64,000 nucleotides of DNA from CAZWSE01 sp964636575 (GCA_964636575.1 CAZWSE010000002.1:17597-81596); one strand, 5' to 3'. Shown: positions 1 through 10,016, counted from the stretch's first letter. The notes: a model not told the origin generated them from the letters alone. Made by a program: numbers and translations.

Positions 1-1055
1 CGTTTCTGAAGACGCTTGGTAAGACGCTGTGTCTTTGCTTGGTGGCCGTCGCGATGGATGTGGTTTGGGGGTATTGCGGTATTCTGAGCCTTGGTCATTT
101 CGCGTTTTTCGGTATCGGCGGCTATGCTATTGGCATGTGGTTGATGTATGCGCGCACCGAAGGGATCGTGGCGACGTCGCTTTCAAACAGCGCCCTGCCC
201 CCGACCCCCGACGAGATTACGGATGCGATTGGAACCCAGATCTTTGGCGTGGTGGGCAGTAATGAGTTTCCCTTGATCTGGGCTTTTTCCCATTCCCTGA
301 CCTTGCAACTGATTGCCGTGGTTCTGGTGCCAGGGCTGCTGGCACTGGTCTTTGGGTGGCTCGCCTTTCGGAGCCGCGTGACGGGCGTCTATCTGTCCAT
401 CCTGACCCAAGCGATGACTTTGGCGCTGTCGCTGTACTTTTTCCAGAACGACACCGGCCTGCGCGGCAACAACGGGTTGTCGGGGTTGCAGAATATTCCC
501 GGGCTTGAGGCCGTATCGCAGGCTGATTTGTCGTTGTGGTTCTTCTGGGCGTCGGCTGTGGCCTTGGGCGCTGGGTATGTTCTGTTTGCCTGGGTTGTTT
601 CTGGCAAGCTTGGGTCTGTTATTCGCGCCATCCGAGACGATGAAACGCGGGTGCGGTTTTTGGGCTACCATGTGGAAAGCTACAAGCTGTTTGTCTTCAC
701 CCTGACGGCCATGGTCGCGGGCATCGCGGGTGCGCTGTATTACCCCCAAGCCGGCATCATCAACCCTGCCGAAATCGCGCCAATCGCGTCGATCTATCTG
801 GCGGTATGGGTCGCTATTGGCGGACGCGGGCGGCTATACGGCGCGGTTATCGGGGCAGCCGTGGTGTCACTGATGTCATCGTGGTTCACAGGGGGCGGTG
901 CGCCGGACATCAACCTTGGTTTTTATGTGATCAAGTGGACTGACTGGTGGTTGGTATTGCTCGGCCTGACCTTTGTAGCAGTCACGCTGTTCTTCCCCAA
1001 AGGCATCGGCGGTTTGTTTGATCTGCTGTCCCGCGACAAGGAGGCCAAGTCATGA
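1..1055 (+). CDS. urtC: Urea ABC transporter permease UrtC (5' partial)
   Basis: This is an inner-membrane permease subunit of the UrtABCDE urea importer, a branched-chain-amino-acid-type ABC transporter. The open frame runs into the window edge (phase from base 3), so the N-terminus is missing; at least 350 residues are visible. They include several hydrophobic segments and the early WGYCGILSLGH and FFGIGGYAIGM stretches typical of LivM/UrtC permeases. The stop overlaps the urtD start by 4 bp, so the two are translationally coupled. Next to urtD, urtE and a urease operon, urea is the obvious substrate. Not truncated biologically as far as can be seen; only the window cuts it. Confidence 0.93.
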   Translation, partial: FLKTLGKTLCLCLVAVAMDVVWGYCGILSLGHFAFFGIGGYAIGMWLMYARTEGIVATSLSNSALPPTPDEITDAIGTQIFGVVGSNEFPLIWAFSHSLTLQLIAVVLVPGLLALVFGWLAFRSRVTGVYLSILTQAMTLALSLYFFQNDTGLRGNNGLSGLQNIPGLEAVSQADLSLWFFWASAVALGAGYVLFAWVVSGKLGSVIRAIRDDETRVRFLGYHVESYKLFVFTLTAMVAGIAGALYYPQAGIINPAEIAPIASIYLAVWVAIGGRGRLYGAVIGAAVVSLMSSWFTGGGAPDINLGFYVIKWTDWWLVLLGLTFVAVTLFFPKGIGGLFDLLSRDKEAKS

Positions 1056-1792
1056 ACACCCTGCTTGAAGTGTCGGGCGTCAGTGTCAGCTTTGACGGGT
1101 TCAAGGCGATCAACAACTTGTCTATTCAGATTGGCGCGACCGAGTTGCGCGCTGTCATTGGCCCCAATGGTGCGGGCAAGACGACGTTCATGGATATCGT
1201 GACCGGCAAGACCAAGCCCGATGAAGGCTATGTCATCTGGGGCGATAAATCGGTGTCCTTATTGGGTATGAACGAAAGCCAGATCGCGCAGGCTGGTATT
1301 GGTCGTAAGTTTCAAAAGCCGACCGTGTTTGAGGCACAAACCGTACGCGAGAACATTGTTATGGCGCTGAAAAACCCGCGTCGTCCGGTTGATTTGCTGT
1401 TCGGTCGCAAAGCGTCAGATACTGAGGACCGTACCCGTGAGATCAGCGATGAGATCGGTTTGACCGATGCTTTGGATCAAACCGCAGGCGCGTTGAGCCA
1501 TGGTCAAAAGCAATGGTTGGAGATCGGGATGCTATTGGCCCAAGACCCCAAGCTGTTGCTGGTGGATGAGCCTGCTGCGGGCATGTCCCCGTCCGAGCGT
1601 GAGCACACGACCGCCCTTTTGACACGTGCTGCCAAGACCCGTGCTGTCGTCGTTGTCGAACACGATATGGAGTTCGTGCGCCGGTTGGATTGTAAGGTCA
1701 CGGTGTTGCACCAAGGGTCGGTTCTGGCCGAAGGCACGCTGGATCATGTCACACAAAATAAGGATGTCGTTGATGTCTATCTGGGGCGGTAA
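1052..1792 (+). CDS. urtD: Urea ABC transporter ATP-binding protein UrtD
   Basis: One of the two cytoplasmic ATPases of the urea importer (246 residues). Walker A GPNGAGKT is at residues 37-44, the signature LSHGQKQ at 148-154, Walker B with LLLVDEP at 168-174, and the switch histidine in VVEHDM near 204. The signature reads LSHGQ rather than LSGGQ, which is usual for LivG/UrtD-type subunits. It starts in a 4-bp ATGA overlap with urtC and ends 3 bp before urtE. The alternative, a branched-chain amino acid LivG, is made unlikely by the urease genes next door. Confidence 0.93.
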   Translation: MNTLLEVSGVSVSFDGFKAINNLSIQIGATELRAVIGPNGAGKTTFMDIVTGKTKPDEGYVIWGDKSVSLLGMNESQIAQAGIGRKFQKPTVFEAQTVRENIVMALKNPRRPVDLLFGRKASDTEDRTREISDEIGLTDALDQTAGALSHGQKQWLEIGMLLAQDPKLLLVDEPAAGMSPSEREHTTALLTRAAKTRAVVVVEHDMEFVRRLDCKVTVLHQGSVLAEGTLDHVTQNKDVVDVYLGR

Positions 1793-1795
1793 ACC

Positions 1796-2491
1796 ATGCT
1801 GAGCGTTGAGGGTCTGACCCTGAAATACGGGCAAAGCCAGATCTTGAACGGGATTGATCTTGAGGCCAACGTGGGCGAGGTCAGTGTTATTATGGGCACC
1901 AATGGCGTTGGCAAAACCAGCCTGTTGAAAGCTATCGCTGGTCGTCATCCTTTTGCGGATGGGGGGATCACGTTGGATGGCAGCCCGCTGGGTCATGTGA
2001 GCGCCTTTGATGCCGCGAAGGCGGGTATCGCCTATGTTCCCCAAGGCCGCGAAGTTTTTCCGCTGATGACAGTTGTTGAAAATCTTGAAACGGGCTTTGC
2101 TTGTTTGGGTAAGGCCGACCATCAAATCCCTGATGAAATCTATGAGTTGTTCCCCGTGCTGCATGATATGGCCCACCGTCGTGGTGGTGATCTGTCGGGC
2201 GGGCAACAACAGCAGCTTGCCATTGCGCGGGCTTTGATTACGCGCCCCAAAGTGTTGCTGCTGGATGAGCCGACCGAGGGCATTCAGCCCAACATCATTC
2301 AACAGATCGGTGAGGTTATCCGCACCCTATGCGCACGCGGTACAATGGCGATTGTGCTGGTCGAGCAGTACTTCGACTTTGCCTATGACCTTGGTGATGC
2401 CTTTACGGTGATGGAACGCGGCGCTGTGTCGTTTCAAAAGCGGTCCGATGATCTGACACGCGATGCGCTGTACCAGCAGGTTCTGGTTTAA
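1796..2491 (+). CDS. urtE: Urea ABC transporter ATP-binding protein UrtE
   Basis: Second ATPase of the urea importer (231 residues, normal for LivF/UrtE). Walker A GTNGVGKT is at 34-41, LSGGQ at 133-137, and LLLDEP at 154-159. The gene is last in the urt operon. Its TAA stop lies inside a TTAA that also carries the stop of ureG on the other strand, so the urea importer and urease operons run directly into each other. I see no terminator hairpin between them. Confidence 0.92.
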   Translation: MLSVEGLTLKYGQSQILNGIDLEANVGEVSVIMGTNGVGKTSLLKAIAGRHPFADGGITLDGSPLGHVSAFDAAKAGIAYVPQGREVFPLMTVVENLETGFACLGKADHQIPDEIYELFPVLHDMAHRRGGDLSGGQQQQLAIARALITRPKVLLLDEPTEGIQPNIIQQIGEVIRTLCARGTMAIVLVEQYFDFAYDLGDAFTVMERGAVSFQKRSDDLTRDALYQQVLV

Positions 2492-3114
2492 GCCGCTGGC
2501 AGTTCGATCCCGCCGATTTCTGCAAGCAGGTCGAGCACTTGTTCCGCCCCTTCGTCGTTGCGCAGGCTTGTGAACACGAAAGGCTTGCCCGCCCGCATGC
2601 GCGTGGCGTCACGGTCCATGACCTCAAGCGACGCGCCCACGTGCGGTGCTAGGTCCGTTTTGTTGATGACCAGAATGTTGGACTTGGTGATTGCTGGCCC
2701 ACCCTTGCGCGGGATTTCCTCGCCCGCGGCCACGTCGATCACATAGACCGTCACATCTGCCAATTCAGGGCTGAAGGTGGCCGACAAATTATCCCCGCCG
2801 CTTTCGATCAACACCACATCAAGATCGGCGTGGCGTTCGCGCATCTGGGCAATGGCCGCCAGATTGATCGATGCGTCCTCACGGATTGCCGTGTGCGGAC
2901 AGCCCCCCGTTTCGACCCCGATCACGCGGTCTTGTGGCAGGATTTGCATACGCATCAGCGCTTCGGCATCTTCTTGGGTGTAGATGTCGTTGGTGATTAC
3001 CCCGATGGAGATTTTCGGGTGCATCAGCTTTGCCAGCTTGGCGGTCAGTGTTGTTTTCCCTGCCCCGACAGGTCCGCCGATCCCGATGCGAAGTGGTCCG
3101 TTTTGCGATGGCAT
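2488..3114 (-). CDS. ureG: Urease accessory GTPase UreG
   Basis: SIMIBI-class GTPase that drives nickel delivery to apo-urease together with UreE, UreF and UreD (208 residues). The P-loop GGPVGAGKT is at 13-21. The metal-binding Cys-Pro-His motif is at 72-74. A conserved [11 protein letters not shown] block follows in the middle of the protein. It is the last gene of the ure operon, 11 bp after ureF, and its stop overlaps that of urtE on the opposite strand. Confidence 0.96.
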   Translation of the reverse strand: MPSQNGPLRIGIGGPVGAGKTTLTAKLAKLMHPKISIGVITNDIYTQEDAEALMRMQILPQDRVIGVETGGCPHTAIREDASINLAAIAQMRERHADLDVVLIESGGDNLSATFSPELADVTVYVIDVAAGEEIPRKGGPAITKSNILVINKTDLAPHVGASLEVMDRDATRMRAGKPFVFTSLRNDEGAEQVLDLLAEIGGIELPAA

Positions 3115-3125
3115 GGGCTGTCCTT

Positions 3126-3764
3126 TTACGTTCGAAAGATGCGGGAATACTGGGTTTCATGGCGCATGGATGCGATGTCGGACATCCATGTGTTGCTGTA
3201 GGCATCGTCTAGCGTGGCCCCTACAACGGTGCGGGCTTTGGCGATGCAGATGGGTTGCAATGCCATTTGCACCTTTTGCCCGTCAAGCTGCCCCAAGGGG
3301 ACCGCGCGCAAGGCCGCCGCGCAAAGGTTTGCGACGAAGGCTTGAAGGTAAAGCGCGGTTGTTTGCTCAACATCCAAGCCCATCCGCTGGGCCACATGTC
3401 CGACTGCGACTGCATAGGTTAAGTGCGGCAGATGAAGGCCCCAGACCCCGTTGACCGTGTCGCAAAAGGCGGCCCCTTGCAGGTCTGCTTCCATCAGCCG
3501 CTCGGAGGAGGCCGCAAAAGCGCGGACCTGTGCGTCGAGCATATCGAGCGCTTCCTGCTTTGCCGAAAACGCCGCGTTTAAGAACACTGCATCTGCGTGG
3601 GCACTGCCGATTTCGACAAGGTCGGTTATCCAAGCTTCAAGACTTTGAGCGTCTTTGATGACGCCTGCCTCAACCGCCGCTTCAAGCCCGTGCGAATATG
3701 CAAAGGCCCCCACCGGAAAGGCGGGCGACATGAGCTGCGTCAGGGTCAGCAGATCAGTGGTCAT
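3126..3764 (-). CDS. ureF: Urease accessory protein UreF
   Basis: Helical accessory protein of the UreD-UreF-UreG activation complex (212 residues). The N-terminal [18 protein letters not shown] block is the family hallmark. I start it at the ATG at 3764, which begins [11 protein letters not shown] and fits family length. The frame is open 13 codons further upstream, but that extension lies inside ureE. Its start overlaps the 3' end of ureE by 11 bp, consistent with translational coupling. Confidence 0.93.
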   Translation of the reverse strand: MTTDLLTLTQLMSPAFPVGAFAYSHGLEAAVEAGVIKDAQSLEAWITDLVEIGSAHADAVFLNAAFSAKQEALDMLDAQVRAFAASSERLMEADLQGAAFCDTVNGVWGLHLPHLTYAVAVGHVAQRMGLDVEQTTALYLQAFVANLCAAALRAVPLGQLDGQKVQMALQPICIAKARTVVGATLDDAYSNTWMSDIASMRHETQYSRIFRT

Positions 3765-4221
3765 GCGCCGTGGCACCATGCGCGTGCGAATGGGTGCGGC
3801 CATGCCCGTAAGCGCCGCCTTCGGGGGTGAAGGGTTCCACCACTTGCGTCACTGTAGCCCCGAGGTGTTCGAGCATATGGCCGATCACTGGATCATCTTG
3901 AATGACCAAACGGTCCTTTTCGATCTGGCATGGCGTGTGGCGATTGCCGATGTGCCAGGCCAGTTGCACCAGATCGCCAGTGACTTGTAGGAGCGTTTCT
4001 TTGGCGGCGATGATCTCAACGGTACGGCCATCTTCCAAGGCGAAGGCGTCCCCCTGATCCAGCGAAGTCGTCTGCGCCAGATCGACCAACAGGCTTTGCT
4101 GCCCTGCGGTTTTGATGACTTGCCGGCGCAAGAACCGTTCGTCATAGGTCAGCACGCATGTGTCTGCTGCGCTGTCCCATGTGCCCGCTTTCAAAACGGT
4201 ATGTGTGTTTAAATCGGCCAT
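3754..4221 (-). CDS. ureE: Urease nickel metallochaperone UreE
   Basis: Nickel chaperone supplying Ni(II) to the urease activation complex (155 residues). The C-terminus is histidine-rich (eight positions after GGAYGHGR alternate with His), as expected for a Ni-binding tail. A conserved GNRHTPCQI block lies in the middle. The start at 4221 forms TGATG with the ureC stop. The open frame continues upstream into ureC but has no homology there, so the long extension is rejected. It overlaps ureF by 11 bp. Confidence 0.92.
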   Translation of the reverse strand: MADLNTHTVLKAGTWDSAADTCVLTYDERFLRRQVIKTAGQQSLLVDLAQTTSLDQGDAFALEDGRTVEIIAAKETLLQVTGDLVQLAWHIGNRHTPCQIEKDRLVIQDDPVIGHMLEHLGATVTQVVEPFTPEGGAYGHGRTHSHAHGATAHDH

Positions 4222-5960
4222 CAGAACAGGAAGTACCGTTGTGCCATTGGCAGCTCGGTCGCGGGTTCGCAGGTGAGCAATTCGCCGTCTGCGCGGACTT
4301 CGTAGGTTTCGGGGTTCACTTCCATGTGCGGGGTCGCTGTGTTCAAGATCAGATCCTTTTTGCCGATGTTGCGGGTGTTGTCGACGGCGATGGTTTGCTT
4401 GGACAGACCAAGGCTTTCGCCGATCCCATTCGCCTGTGCTGCCTCTGACACGAAGCACACGGCGGACTGTTCCACTGCGCGGCCATAGGCGCCGAACATG
4501 GGGCGTGAATAGACCGGTTGCGGCGTCGGGATAGAGGCGTTCGGATCGCCCATCTGCGCGCAAACGATTGTGCCTGCCATCAAAACCATTTCCGGTTTTA
4601 CCCCGAAGAACGCAGGGTTCCACAGAACCAGATCGGCGCGTTTGCCTTCGGCGATGCTGCCGATTTCATGGCTGATCCCATGGGCGATGGCGGGGTTGAT
4701 CGTGTACTTGGCGATGTAGCGGCGCACGCGGTAGTTGTCGTTCTCGCCTGTTTCCTCGGGCAAGCGACCGCGTTGCTTTTTCATCTTGTCGGCGGTCTGC
4801 CATGTGCGGATCAAAACCTCGCCTACGCGGCCCATAGCCTGGCTGTCGCTGGCAATGATCGAGAAGGCGCCCATGTCGTGCAGGATGTCTTCTGCGGCGA
4901 TGGTTTCGCGCCGGATACGGGATTCCGCGAAGGCCACGTCTTCAGGAATGGATTTGTCGAGATGGTGACAGACCATGAGCATATCCAAATGCTCTTCCAG
5001 CGTATTGACCGTGTAGGGCCGCGTCGGGTTCGTGGACGACGGCAGCACGTTTTCATTGCCGCAGATCTTGATGATGTCAGGCGCATGCCCGCCGCCTGCG
5101 CCCTCTGTATGGAAGGCGTGGATCGTGCGCCCTTTGAGCGCCGCCACGGTCGTTTCAACGAACCCGCTTTCGTTCAGGGTGTCTGTGTGGATCATCACCT
5201 GAACGTCCATGTCATCAGCCACAGACAAACAGCAATCAATCGCCGAGGGCGTGGTGCCCCAGTCTTCGTGCAGTTTGAGCGCGCAGGCCCCGCCTTGGAC
5301 CATTTCGACCAGAGCATCGGGTTGGCTGGCGTTGCCTTTACCCGCGAACGCAAGGTTCATCGGGAAGGCATCTGCCGCTTGCAGCATCCGGCCGATGTGC
5401 CACGGACCGGGGGTGCATGTGGTGGCAAGCGTGCCGTGGGCCGGACCTGTGCCGCCGCCAAGCATCGTGGTCAGGCCAGAGTGCAGCGCATCTTCGATCT
5501 GTTGCGGGCAGATGAAGTGGATGTGTGAATCGAACCCGCCTGCGGTCAGCACTTTGCCTTCGCCTGCGATGATCTCTGTGCCGGGTCCGATGATGATGGT
5601 CACACCCGGTTGGGTGTCAGGGTTGCCCGCTTTGCCGATCTTGTGGATGCGTCCGTCTTTCAGGCCAACGTCTGCTTTGTAGATGCCGCTGTGATCTACG
5701 ATCAGCGCGTTTGTAATGACGGTATCCACGGCGCCTTGTGCGCGGGTGGCTTGGGATTGGCCCATGCCATCGCGGATCACTTTGCCGCCGCCGAATTTGA
5801 CTTCTTCGCCGTAGGACAGCTCATTCGCACCTTCGCCTGCGAGGGCGGTCAAATCCCGTTCGACTTCGATGATGAGATCGGTGTCTGCGAGGCGCAGTTT
5901 GTCGCCCACTGTTGGCCCGAACATCGCGGCGTAATCCGCGCGGCTGATAGAGGTTGCCAT
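4221..5960 (-). CDS. ureC: Urease subunit alpha UreC
   Basis: Catalytic subunit of nickel urease: urea + H2O to ammonia and carbamate (579 residues, near the usual 570). All active-site residues are in place: HxH at 146/148, the carbamylated lysine K229 with H231 in KLHEDWG, H258 in MIHTDT, H284 in AFHTEGAGG, the flap Cys-His-His at 331-333, and the metal Asp D372 in ASDSQAMGR. It directly abuts ureB with no gap. Complete and apparently functional. Confidence 0.98.
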   Translation of the reverse strand: MATSISRADYAAMFGPTVGDKLRLADTDLIIEVERDLTALAGEGANELSYGEEVKFGGGKVIRDGMGQSQATRAQGAVDTVITNALIVDHSGIYKADVGLKDGRIHKIGKAGNPDTQPGVTIIIGPGTEIIAGEGKVLTAGGFDSHIHFICPQQIEDALHSGLTTMLGGGTGPAHGTLATTCTPGPWHIGRMLQAADAFPMNLAFAGKGNASQPDALVEMVQGGACALKLHEDWGTTPSAIDCCLSVADDMDVQVMIHTDTLNESGFVETTVAALKGRTIHAFHTEGAGGGHAPDIIKICGNENVLPSSTNPTRPYTVNTLEEHLDMLMVCHHLDKSIPEDVAFAESRIRRETIAAEDILHDMGAFSIIASDSQAMGRVGEVLIRTWQTADKMKKQRGRLPEETGENDNYRVRRYIAKYTINPAIAHGISHEIGSIAEGKRADLVLWNPAFFGVKPEMVLMAGTIVCAQMGDPNASIPTPQPVYSRPMFGAYGRAVEQSAVCFVSEAAQANGIGESLGLSKQTIAVDNTRNIGKKDLILNTATPHMEVNPETYEVRADGELLTCEPATELPMAQRYFLF

Positions 5961-6272
5961 CTAGAGATCCCCCATGACTTTTGCGTTAAACCCGAAGATC
6001 CGACGCGCGCCGGAGAGTTCGATCAGGTTGACCTCTCGCCGTTGTCCCGGCTCAAACCGGACGGCTGTGCCGGGGGCGATATCAAGCCTGCGTCCATAGG
6101 CGGCGTCGCGGTCGAAATCCAGCGCTGCGTTGCTTTCCGCGAAATGGTAGTGGCTGCCCACTTGGACGGGACGGTCGCCTGTGTTGGCAACCATCAGGGT
6201 GATCGCTTCTCTGTCCTTGTTGAGGATCAAATCACCTGCGGCGGGAATGAGTTCTCCGGGGATCATGGGCAT
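5961..6272 (-). CDS. ureB: Urease subunit beta UreB
   Basis: Structural beta subunit of urease (103 residues, family-typical). It opens with MIPGEL one codon after the annotated MP, so the third residue is an alternative start. The [11 protein letters not shown] block is conserved. It lies 6 bp after ureA and directly abuts ureC, which fixes the stoichiometric gamma-beta-alpha order found in bacterial urease operons. Confidence 0.95.
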   Translation of the reverse strand: MPMIPGELIPAAGDLILNKDREAITLMVANTGDRPVQVGSHYHFAESNAALDFDRDAAYGRRLDIAPGTAVRFEPGQRREVNLIELSGARRIFGFNAKVMGDL

Positions 6273-6278
6273 GCTCCT

Positions 6279-6581
6279 TCAGCGGATCGGGTTGTGGACG
6301 GTCACCAGTTTGGTGCCATCGGGAAAGGTTGCTTCGACTTGTACGTCGTGGATCATCTCGGCCACGCCTTCCATGCATTGTGCGCGGGTCACCACATGCG
6401 CTCCCGCTTCCATCATATCCGCCACAGACCGGCCATCCCGCGCCCCTTCGACGACCGCGTCGGTGATCAGCGCAATCGCTTCGGGGTAGTTCAGTTTGAC
6501 CCCACGCCCGAGCCGTTTGCGGGCCACCTCGGCGGCCATTGCGACCAGCAGTTTGTCTTTTTCACGCGGGGTCAGTTGCAC
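6279..6581 (-). CDS. ureA: Urease subunit gamma UreA
   Basis: Small structural subunit of urease (100 residues, the canonical length). It begins [12 protein letters not shown] and carries the conserved [10 protein letters not shown] and [19 protein letters not shown] blocks; the proline in PDGT and the HNP(I) end are as expected. It starts 3 bp after ureD and is followed by ureB 6 bp later. No unusual feature. Confidence 0.97.
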   Translation of the reverse strand: MQLTPREKDKLLVAMAAEVARKRLGRGVKLNYPEAIALITDAVVEGARDGRSVADMMEAGAHVVTRAQCMEGVAEMIHDVQVEATFPDGTKLVTVHNPIR

Positions 6582-6584
6582 GGG

Positions 6585-7421
6585 TCAAAGTCTCCAGTTT
6601 TTGGGAAGGGCGTTGTGGGTGAGAAGCGTCAGAATGGGCATCAAGATCTTGCGCAGAATGTGGCTGTCTTCGCACAAGAGCCGCACCACGAGGGTTCGAT
6701 CATTCACGAGGCTTGCACCGCCTGTGTTTGGCAGAATGCTACGCAGGGTTGGCAGATATGACGCGGCTTGATCGTCCACCAACACGAGGTTGGCCATGGC
6801 GCGGATACCAGTGCCTGCGACGGCGGAGCGTTCCAGCATCGCGGCGGTGTCCCCTTGCAGATAGATACGATCAAGATAGAGCGGTTTACCCTGCGCGGTG
6901 AGGCAGATGTTATCGCACAGATCGCAGGATTTGAGGGTTTCGCCGGAGGCCGCCCGCCCGAACACCAAAGGCTCAAGCATAATCAAGCGACCGCCTGTTC
7001 CGATGTCTGCTGTCAGATTTCTGCGCAGGGCACAGCCGTCGAACAAAATGGTTTCCTGTGGCACCCAGAAGAGCTGTGCGTGGTCCGCCACGGTCAATGA
7101 CGTGGTGATCTTTCCCGCAGCACCCGCGGTCGCGCGGTAGATGCGTTCGGCCGCTTGGGTGGTGATGCACAGCTGCGTATTGGCGGCGGCAGTGGCTGAG
7201 ATTTCAAAGCTGTCCCCGCCTGTGACGCCGCCAGCCGTGTTGACCATGACCGCATCCAAACGCCCAGCGTCGGCGCGCGGAAAAACGACGCGGAACGAGC
7301 CTTTCTGGTGCAACCGATCTAACCCTGTCACGCCGCTTGGCAGCACCTTTGATGCGATGGACGCGCGCCCGACTGCCCGTTGGAACACAGGTTCCGCAAC
7401 ATTTGGGGCAAGAGAGTTCAT
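6585..7421 (-). CDS. ureD: Urease accessory protein UreD
   Basis: Scaffold of the urease maturation complex, linking apo-urease to UreFG (278 residues). The conserved NTAGGVTGGD and the ITTQAAERIYR block identify it. I choose the ATG at 7421 (MNSLAPN) because this gives family length. The frame stays open about 63 codons further upstream, but that part overlaps the presumed promoter and has no family resemblance. First gene of the ure operon; the 142-bp gap to 7563 should hold its promoter, but I see no clear -35/-10 pair or sigma-54 site there. Confidence 0.92.
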   Translation of the reverse strand: MNSLAPNVAEPVFQRAVGRASIASKVLPSGVTGLDRLHQKGSFRVVFPRADAGRLDAVMVNTAGGVTGGDSFEISATAAANTQLCITTQAAERIYRATAGAAGKITTSLTVADHAQLFWVPQETILFDGCALRRNLTADIGTGGRLIMLEPLVFGRAASGETLKSCDLCDNICLTAQGKPLYLDRIYLQGDTAAMLERSAVAGTGIRAMANLVLVDDQAASYLPTLRSILPNTGGASLVNDRTLVVRLLCEDSHILRKILMPILTLLTHNALPKNWRL

Positions 7422-7563
7422 GGATCGCTTTCTTCGTCTGAGCAGCACGGCGGGTGGCAGGTTCCAAATGCGTAGCAAGGGGTCGAAACAGATGCAAAGC
7501 CGAGACCTAAAACGCGCGTTGAAAACGACCAATGTCGCGGCTGTTCGCCTAAAAACTAAGCAC

Positions 7564-8316
7564 TTACTGCGCGACATCCCTGTAGCTGTCGCCCAAGCGG
7601 ATATTGTCAAAGCGCATCTGAAACGGGCGTTTGGATGCGGCGCGATAGATACCGGTTTTCAGAACGCATCGGTCCTCAAATCCATCCCAGCGCAAAGGCA
7701 CCCGCTGGGTGGTGACAGACCGACCGTTCACCCAAAGCCGCACGTAGCCCTTTTCGCCCATCCGAAAGCTCATGATGATGTCTGTCCATTTGCCTTGCGG
7801 CATTGGACCGGTCCAGAGCCTTTCGTAGGCGTCGTCACTGCTGCGTGCGATCAGCGAAAACCGATCCCCTGTTTCGAGGTTCAAAGACAAGGGCGGCGGC
7901 AGTTGTGATCCGGTTTGATGGCATTGCATGAAGAGATGCCATGCGCCGTCTTCCACGATGCCTATGGGACGCACGCGCATCCCTAGAAACCACGTTCGGT
8001 TGAAGTTGATGCCGCTGTAGATGCGCAGTTCAGAACGGTCCTTGGCAGATGCGGTCGGCGTGGGGCTGGCGTTCAGTTCCAGCACCTTTGATCCTGCTGA
8101 GGCATCCCTGACGATCTTGGCGCGCGTGCCTCCGCCTTCGCGTCGGATTGGGAAGACCCGTTTGTCTTCGCGCAGGCCTTTGGCGGTCAGCTTGGCGGGG
8201 TCCATTTCAAGGCTGTAGTAAGTGTCGGCGCTTGCTTCGCCTGTCAGGGCGATCAACGCCGCGAAAACCGCGATCAATCTTAAAGTACCGGCCAGCCAAG
8301 GTTTCGATCTGCGCAT
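7564..8316 (-). CDS. Exported polysaccharide-lyase-like protein
   Basis: A 250-residue secreted or periplasmic protein. The N-terminus is basic, then strongly hydrophobic (LRLIAVFAALIAL) and ends in an ASA-type signal peptidase site near residue 31. The mature part has a jelly-roll-like pattern: LRIYSGINFNRTWFLG, LFMQCHQTG, GKWTDIIMSFRMG and VRLWVNGR. These resemble heparin-lyase-type (PF14099-like) polysaccharide lyases. The WVNG...FDNIRLGD end fits a concanavalin-like beta-sandwich. Start at 8316 (MRRSKPW) chosen because the signal peptide then begins properly. It follows hpaH by 48 bp on the same strand, but its role there is unclear. Substrate unknown. Confidence 0.6.
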   Translation of the reverse strand: MRRSKPWLAGTLRLIAVFAALIALTGEASADTYYSLEMDPAKLTAKGLREDKRVFPIRREGGGTRAKIVRDASAGSKVLELNASPTPTASAKDRSELRIYSGINFNRTWFLGMRVRPIGIVEDGAWHLFMQCHQTGSQLPPPLSLNLETGDRFSLIARSSDDAYERLWTGPMPQGKWTDIIMSFRMGEKGYVRLWVNGRSVTTQRVPLRWDGFEDRCVLKTGIYRAASKRPFQMRFDNIRLGDSYRDVAQ

Positions 8317-8364
8317 TGTGTGATCCGTCTGAGCGATAGGTTCATAGCACCCTGCGCGCAAACA

Positions 8365-9165
8365 TCACGCGAAGGCAATATCAACGCTGCCGAACGCGCC
8401 GAAGTCAGCCGTGATCTGCGCGCCGGACGGGCATTCGATGGGGCGAATGAAACTACCCGACAGGATGACCTGCCCGGATGCAATGCTTTGCCCGTAGCCC
8501 GCCATGCGACGTGCCAGCCAGACCACACTTTCCACGGGATCGTTAAGCACGCCTGCGCCCAATCCGGTTTCTTCGACCTCATCGTTGCGCGATGTGATTG
8601 CCCCGACCCAGCGTAGGTCAAAGGCATCAGCCTTGTGCTTTTGCGGACCAAGCACGATCCCTGCATTGGCGGCATTGTCGCTGATGGTGTCGAAGATTTT
8701 GCGTGTGTCGCCGGTGGCGGGGTCAGCCCGCAGGATGCGTGTGTCCAGGATTTCAATGGACGGAGCCACGTAGTCTGTGGCGGCCAGAACGTCATCATGC
8801 GTTACGTCTGCGCCCCCAATGGCTGATTTCATGACAAAGGCGATTTCGGCCTCGATCCGTGGTTGAATGAACCGCCCCGCTGGTACCGTCGCGCCGTGGT
8901 CAAAAACCATGTCATCGAACAAAATACCGCTGTCTGGAATGTCGATGTTGAGCGCGTATTGCATCGCCTTTGAGGTTAGCCCGATCTTCCATCCGACGAC
9001 CGACCGCCCCTGTTCCAGCTTGGCGCGGTAGATTGCGTTCTGGATAGCGTAGGCGTCGTCCATGCCCATTTCGGGGTGGCGTTTCGTGAGCAACCCGATC
9101 TGGGTGCCGGTCGCTTCAGCATGCAACAAATCGGCCGCGGCTTGGGCGTGATCTTGTGGTGTCAT
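8365..9165 (-). CDS. hpaH: 2-oxo-hepta-3-ene-1,7-dioate hydratase
   Basis: Hydratase of the homoprotocatechuate meta-cleavage pathway; adds water to 2-oxohept-3-enedioate to give 4-hydroxy-2-oxoheptanedioate (266 residues, HpcG/MhpD family). Family features seen: VVGWKIGLTSKAMQ, the IEAEIAF acidic metal site near residue 107, and the GPQ...VLNDPVESVVWLAR block. Its start overlaps the preceding FAH-family gene by 4 bp. The aldolase HpaI that should act next is not in this window. Confidence 0.9.
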   Translation of the reverse strand: MTPQDHAQAAADLLHAEATGTQIGLLTKRHPEMGMDDAYAIQNAIYRAKLEQGRSVVGWKIGLTSKAMQYALNIDIPDSGILFDDMVFDHGATVPAGRFIQPRIEAEIAFVMKSAIGGADVTHDDVLAATDYVAPSIEILDTRILRADPATGDTRKIFDTISDNAANAGIVLGPQKHKADAFDLRWVGAITSRNDEVEETGLGAGVLNDPVESVVWLARRMAGYGQSIASGQVILSGSFIRPIECPSGAQITADFGAFGSVDIAFA

Positions 9166-10016
9166 AACACTTCGTCCGCAATTGTGTTTCGCAAGGTGCC
9201 GATGCCGTTTGCTTCGACTTCGACCACATCACCAGGGGCCAGATACTGCGGCGGGTCGAGCCTTGCGCCCGACCCCGTGGGCGTGCCCGTCACGATGATG
9301 TCGCCGGGCTGAAGCGTCATGAAGGTTGAGATATACTCGATCTCTCGCCGGATCGGGTGCATCATGCGTGACAGCACGTCGTCTTGTCGGACCTCACCAT
9401 TGACGCGTGTGATGATCCGCGCGTCGTCAAGTTGGCTGGCGTCTTTGAACGGCACCAACCACGGGCCGATTGCGCCGGAATTATCCCAGTTCTTGCCTTG
9501 TGTGACGTTGAATTTAGCGTGCCGGACCCAATCGCGGATTGTGCCTTCGTTGCACAGGGTCAGTGCTGCGATATGATCATAAGCATCGGCTTGGGCGATG
9601 CGGCGCCCTGCCTTGCCGATCACGATTGCGACCTCGCCTTCGTAGTCCAGTTGCGGACTTTCTGGCGGGCGGATCAAGGGGCGATTGTGGCCTGTGAACC
9701 CGCTTGCAAAGCGCGGGAACAGGGACATGAATTTGGGCTGTTCGGAGCCGTCTTTGTATTCTGCATTCCGGTCGGGGAAGTTGACGCCCACGCAGAGGAT
9801 CCGTCGTGCGTTGGGCAGGACCATATCGTAATCAAAGTCAGTGTGCGTCACAGGTTTGCCCTGTGCTGCGTCTTCCAGTGTCGACAATCCGCCTGCGACG
9901 ACCACATCAAACAGCGTCGGCCAGTGCGGGAAGTCGTGGTTCAAGGCGATCATTCCGTCTTCGGTCACGGCTCCGTAGTGCTGCACGCCTGCGCTGGTGT
10001 ATGTTGCAAAATTCAT
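9162..10016 (-). CDS. FAH-family hydrolase/decarboxylase (HpaG-like)
   Basis: Fumarylacetoacetate hydrolase fold (284 residues). The metal-binding acidic motif YEGEVAIVIG, the EGTIRDW segment and the C-terminal PGDIIVTGTPTGSG are all present. Given its place between hpaH and the other hpa genes with ATGA overlaps on both sides, it is the best candidate for the decarboxylase step (5-oxopent-3-ene-1,2,5-tricarboxylate decarboxylation). In E. coli that step is done by the two-domain fused HpaG; here there is only one FAH domain, and the isomerase HpaF is separate. Start at 10016 chosen over an upstream ATG. The exact reaction is inferred from context. Confidence 0.8.
   Translation of the reverse strand: MNFATYTSAGVQHYGAVTEDGMIALNHDFPHWPTLFDVVVAGGLSTLEDAAQGKPVTHTDFDYDMVLPNARRILCVGVNFPDRNAEYKDGSEQPKFMSLFPRFASGFTGHNRPLIRPPESPQLDYEGEVAIVIGKAGRRIAQADAYDHIAALTLCNEGTIRDWVRHAKFNVTQGKNWDNSGAIGPWLVPFKDASQLDDARIITRVNGEVRQDDVLSRMMHPIRREIEYISTFMTLQPGDIIVTGTPTGSGARLDPPQYLAPGDVVEVEANGIGTLRNTIADEVL

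Noticed and set aside
3754..4623. Extended UreE of 289 residues
   Set aside because: The first 134 codons lie in ureC in another frame. The ATG at 4221 gives the usual length and a TGATG junction.
4518..5528. 336-codon plus-strand frame opposite ureC
   Set aside because: Shadow of ureC: composition is His/Arg/Val-rich without any motif, and ureC is clearly real.
5610..6761. 383-codon plus-strand frame over ureC, ureB, ureA
   Set aside because: Antisense to three conserved urease genes; no domain recognisable.
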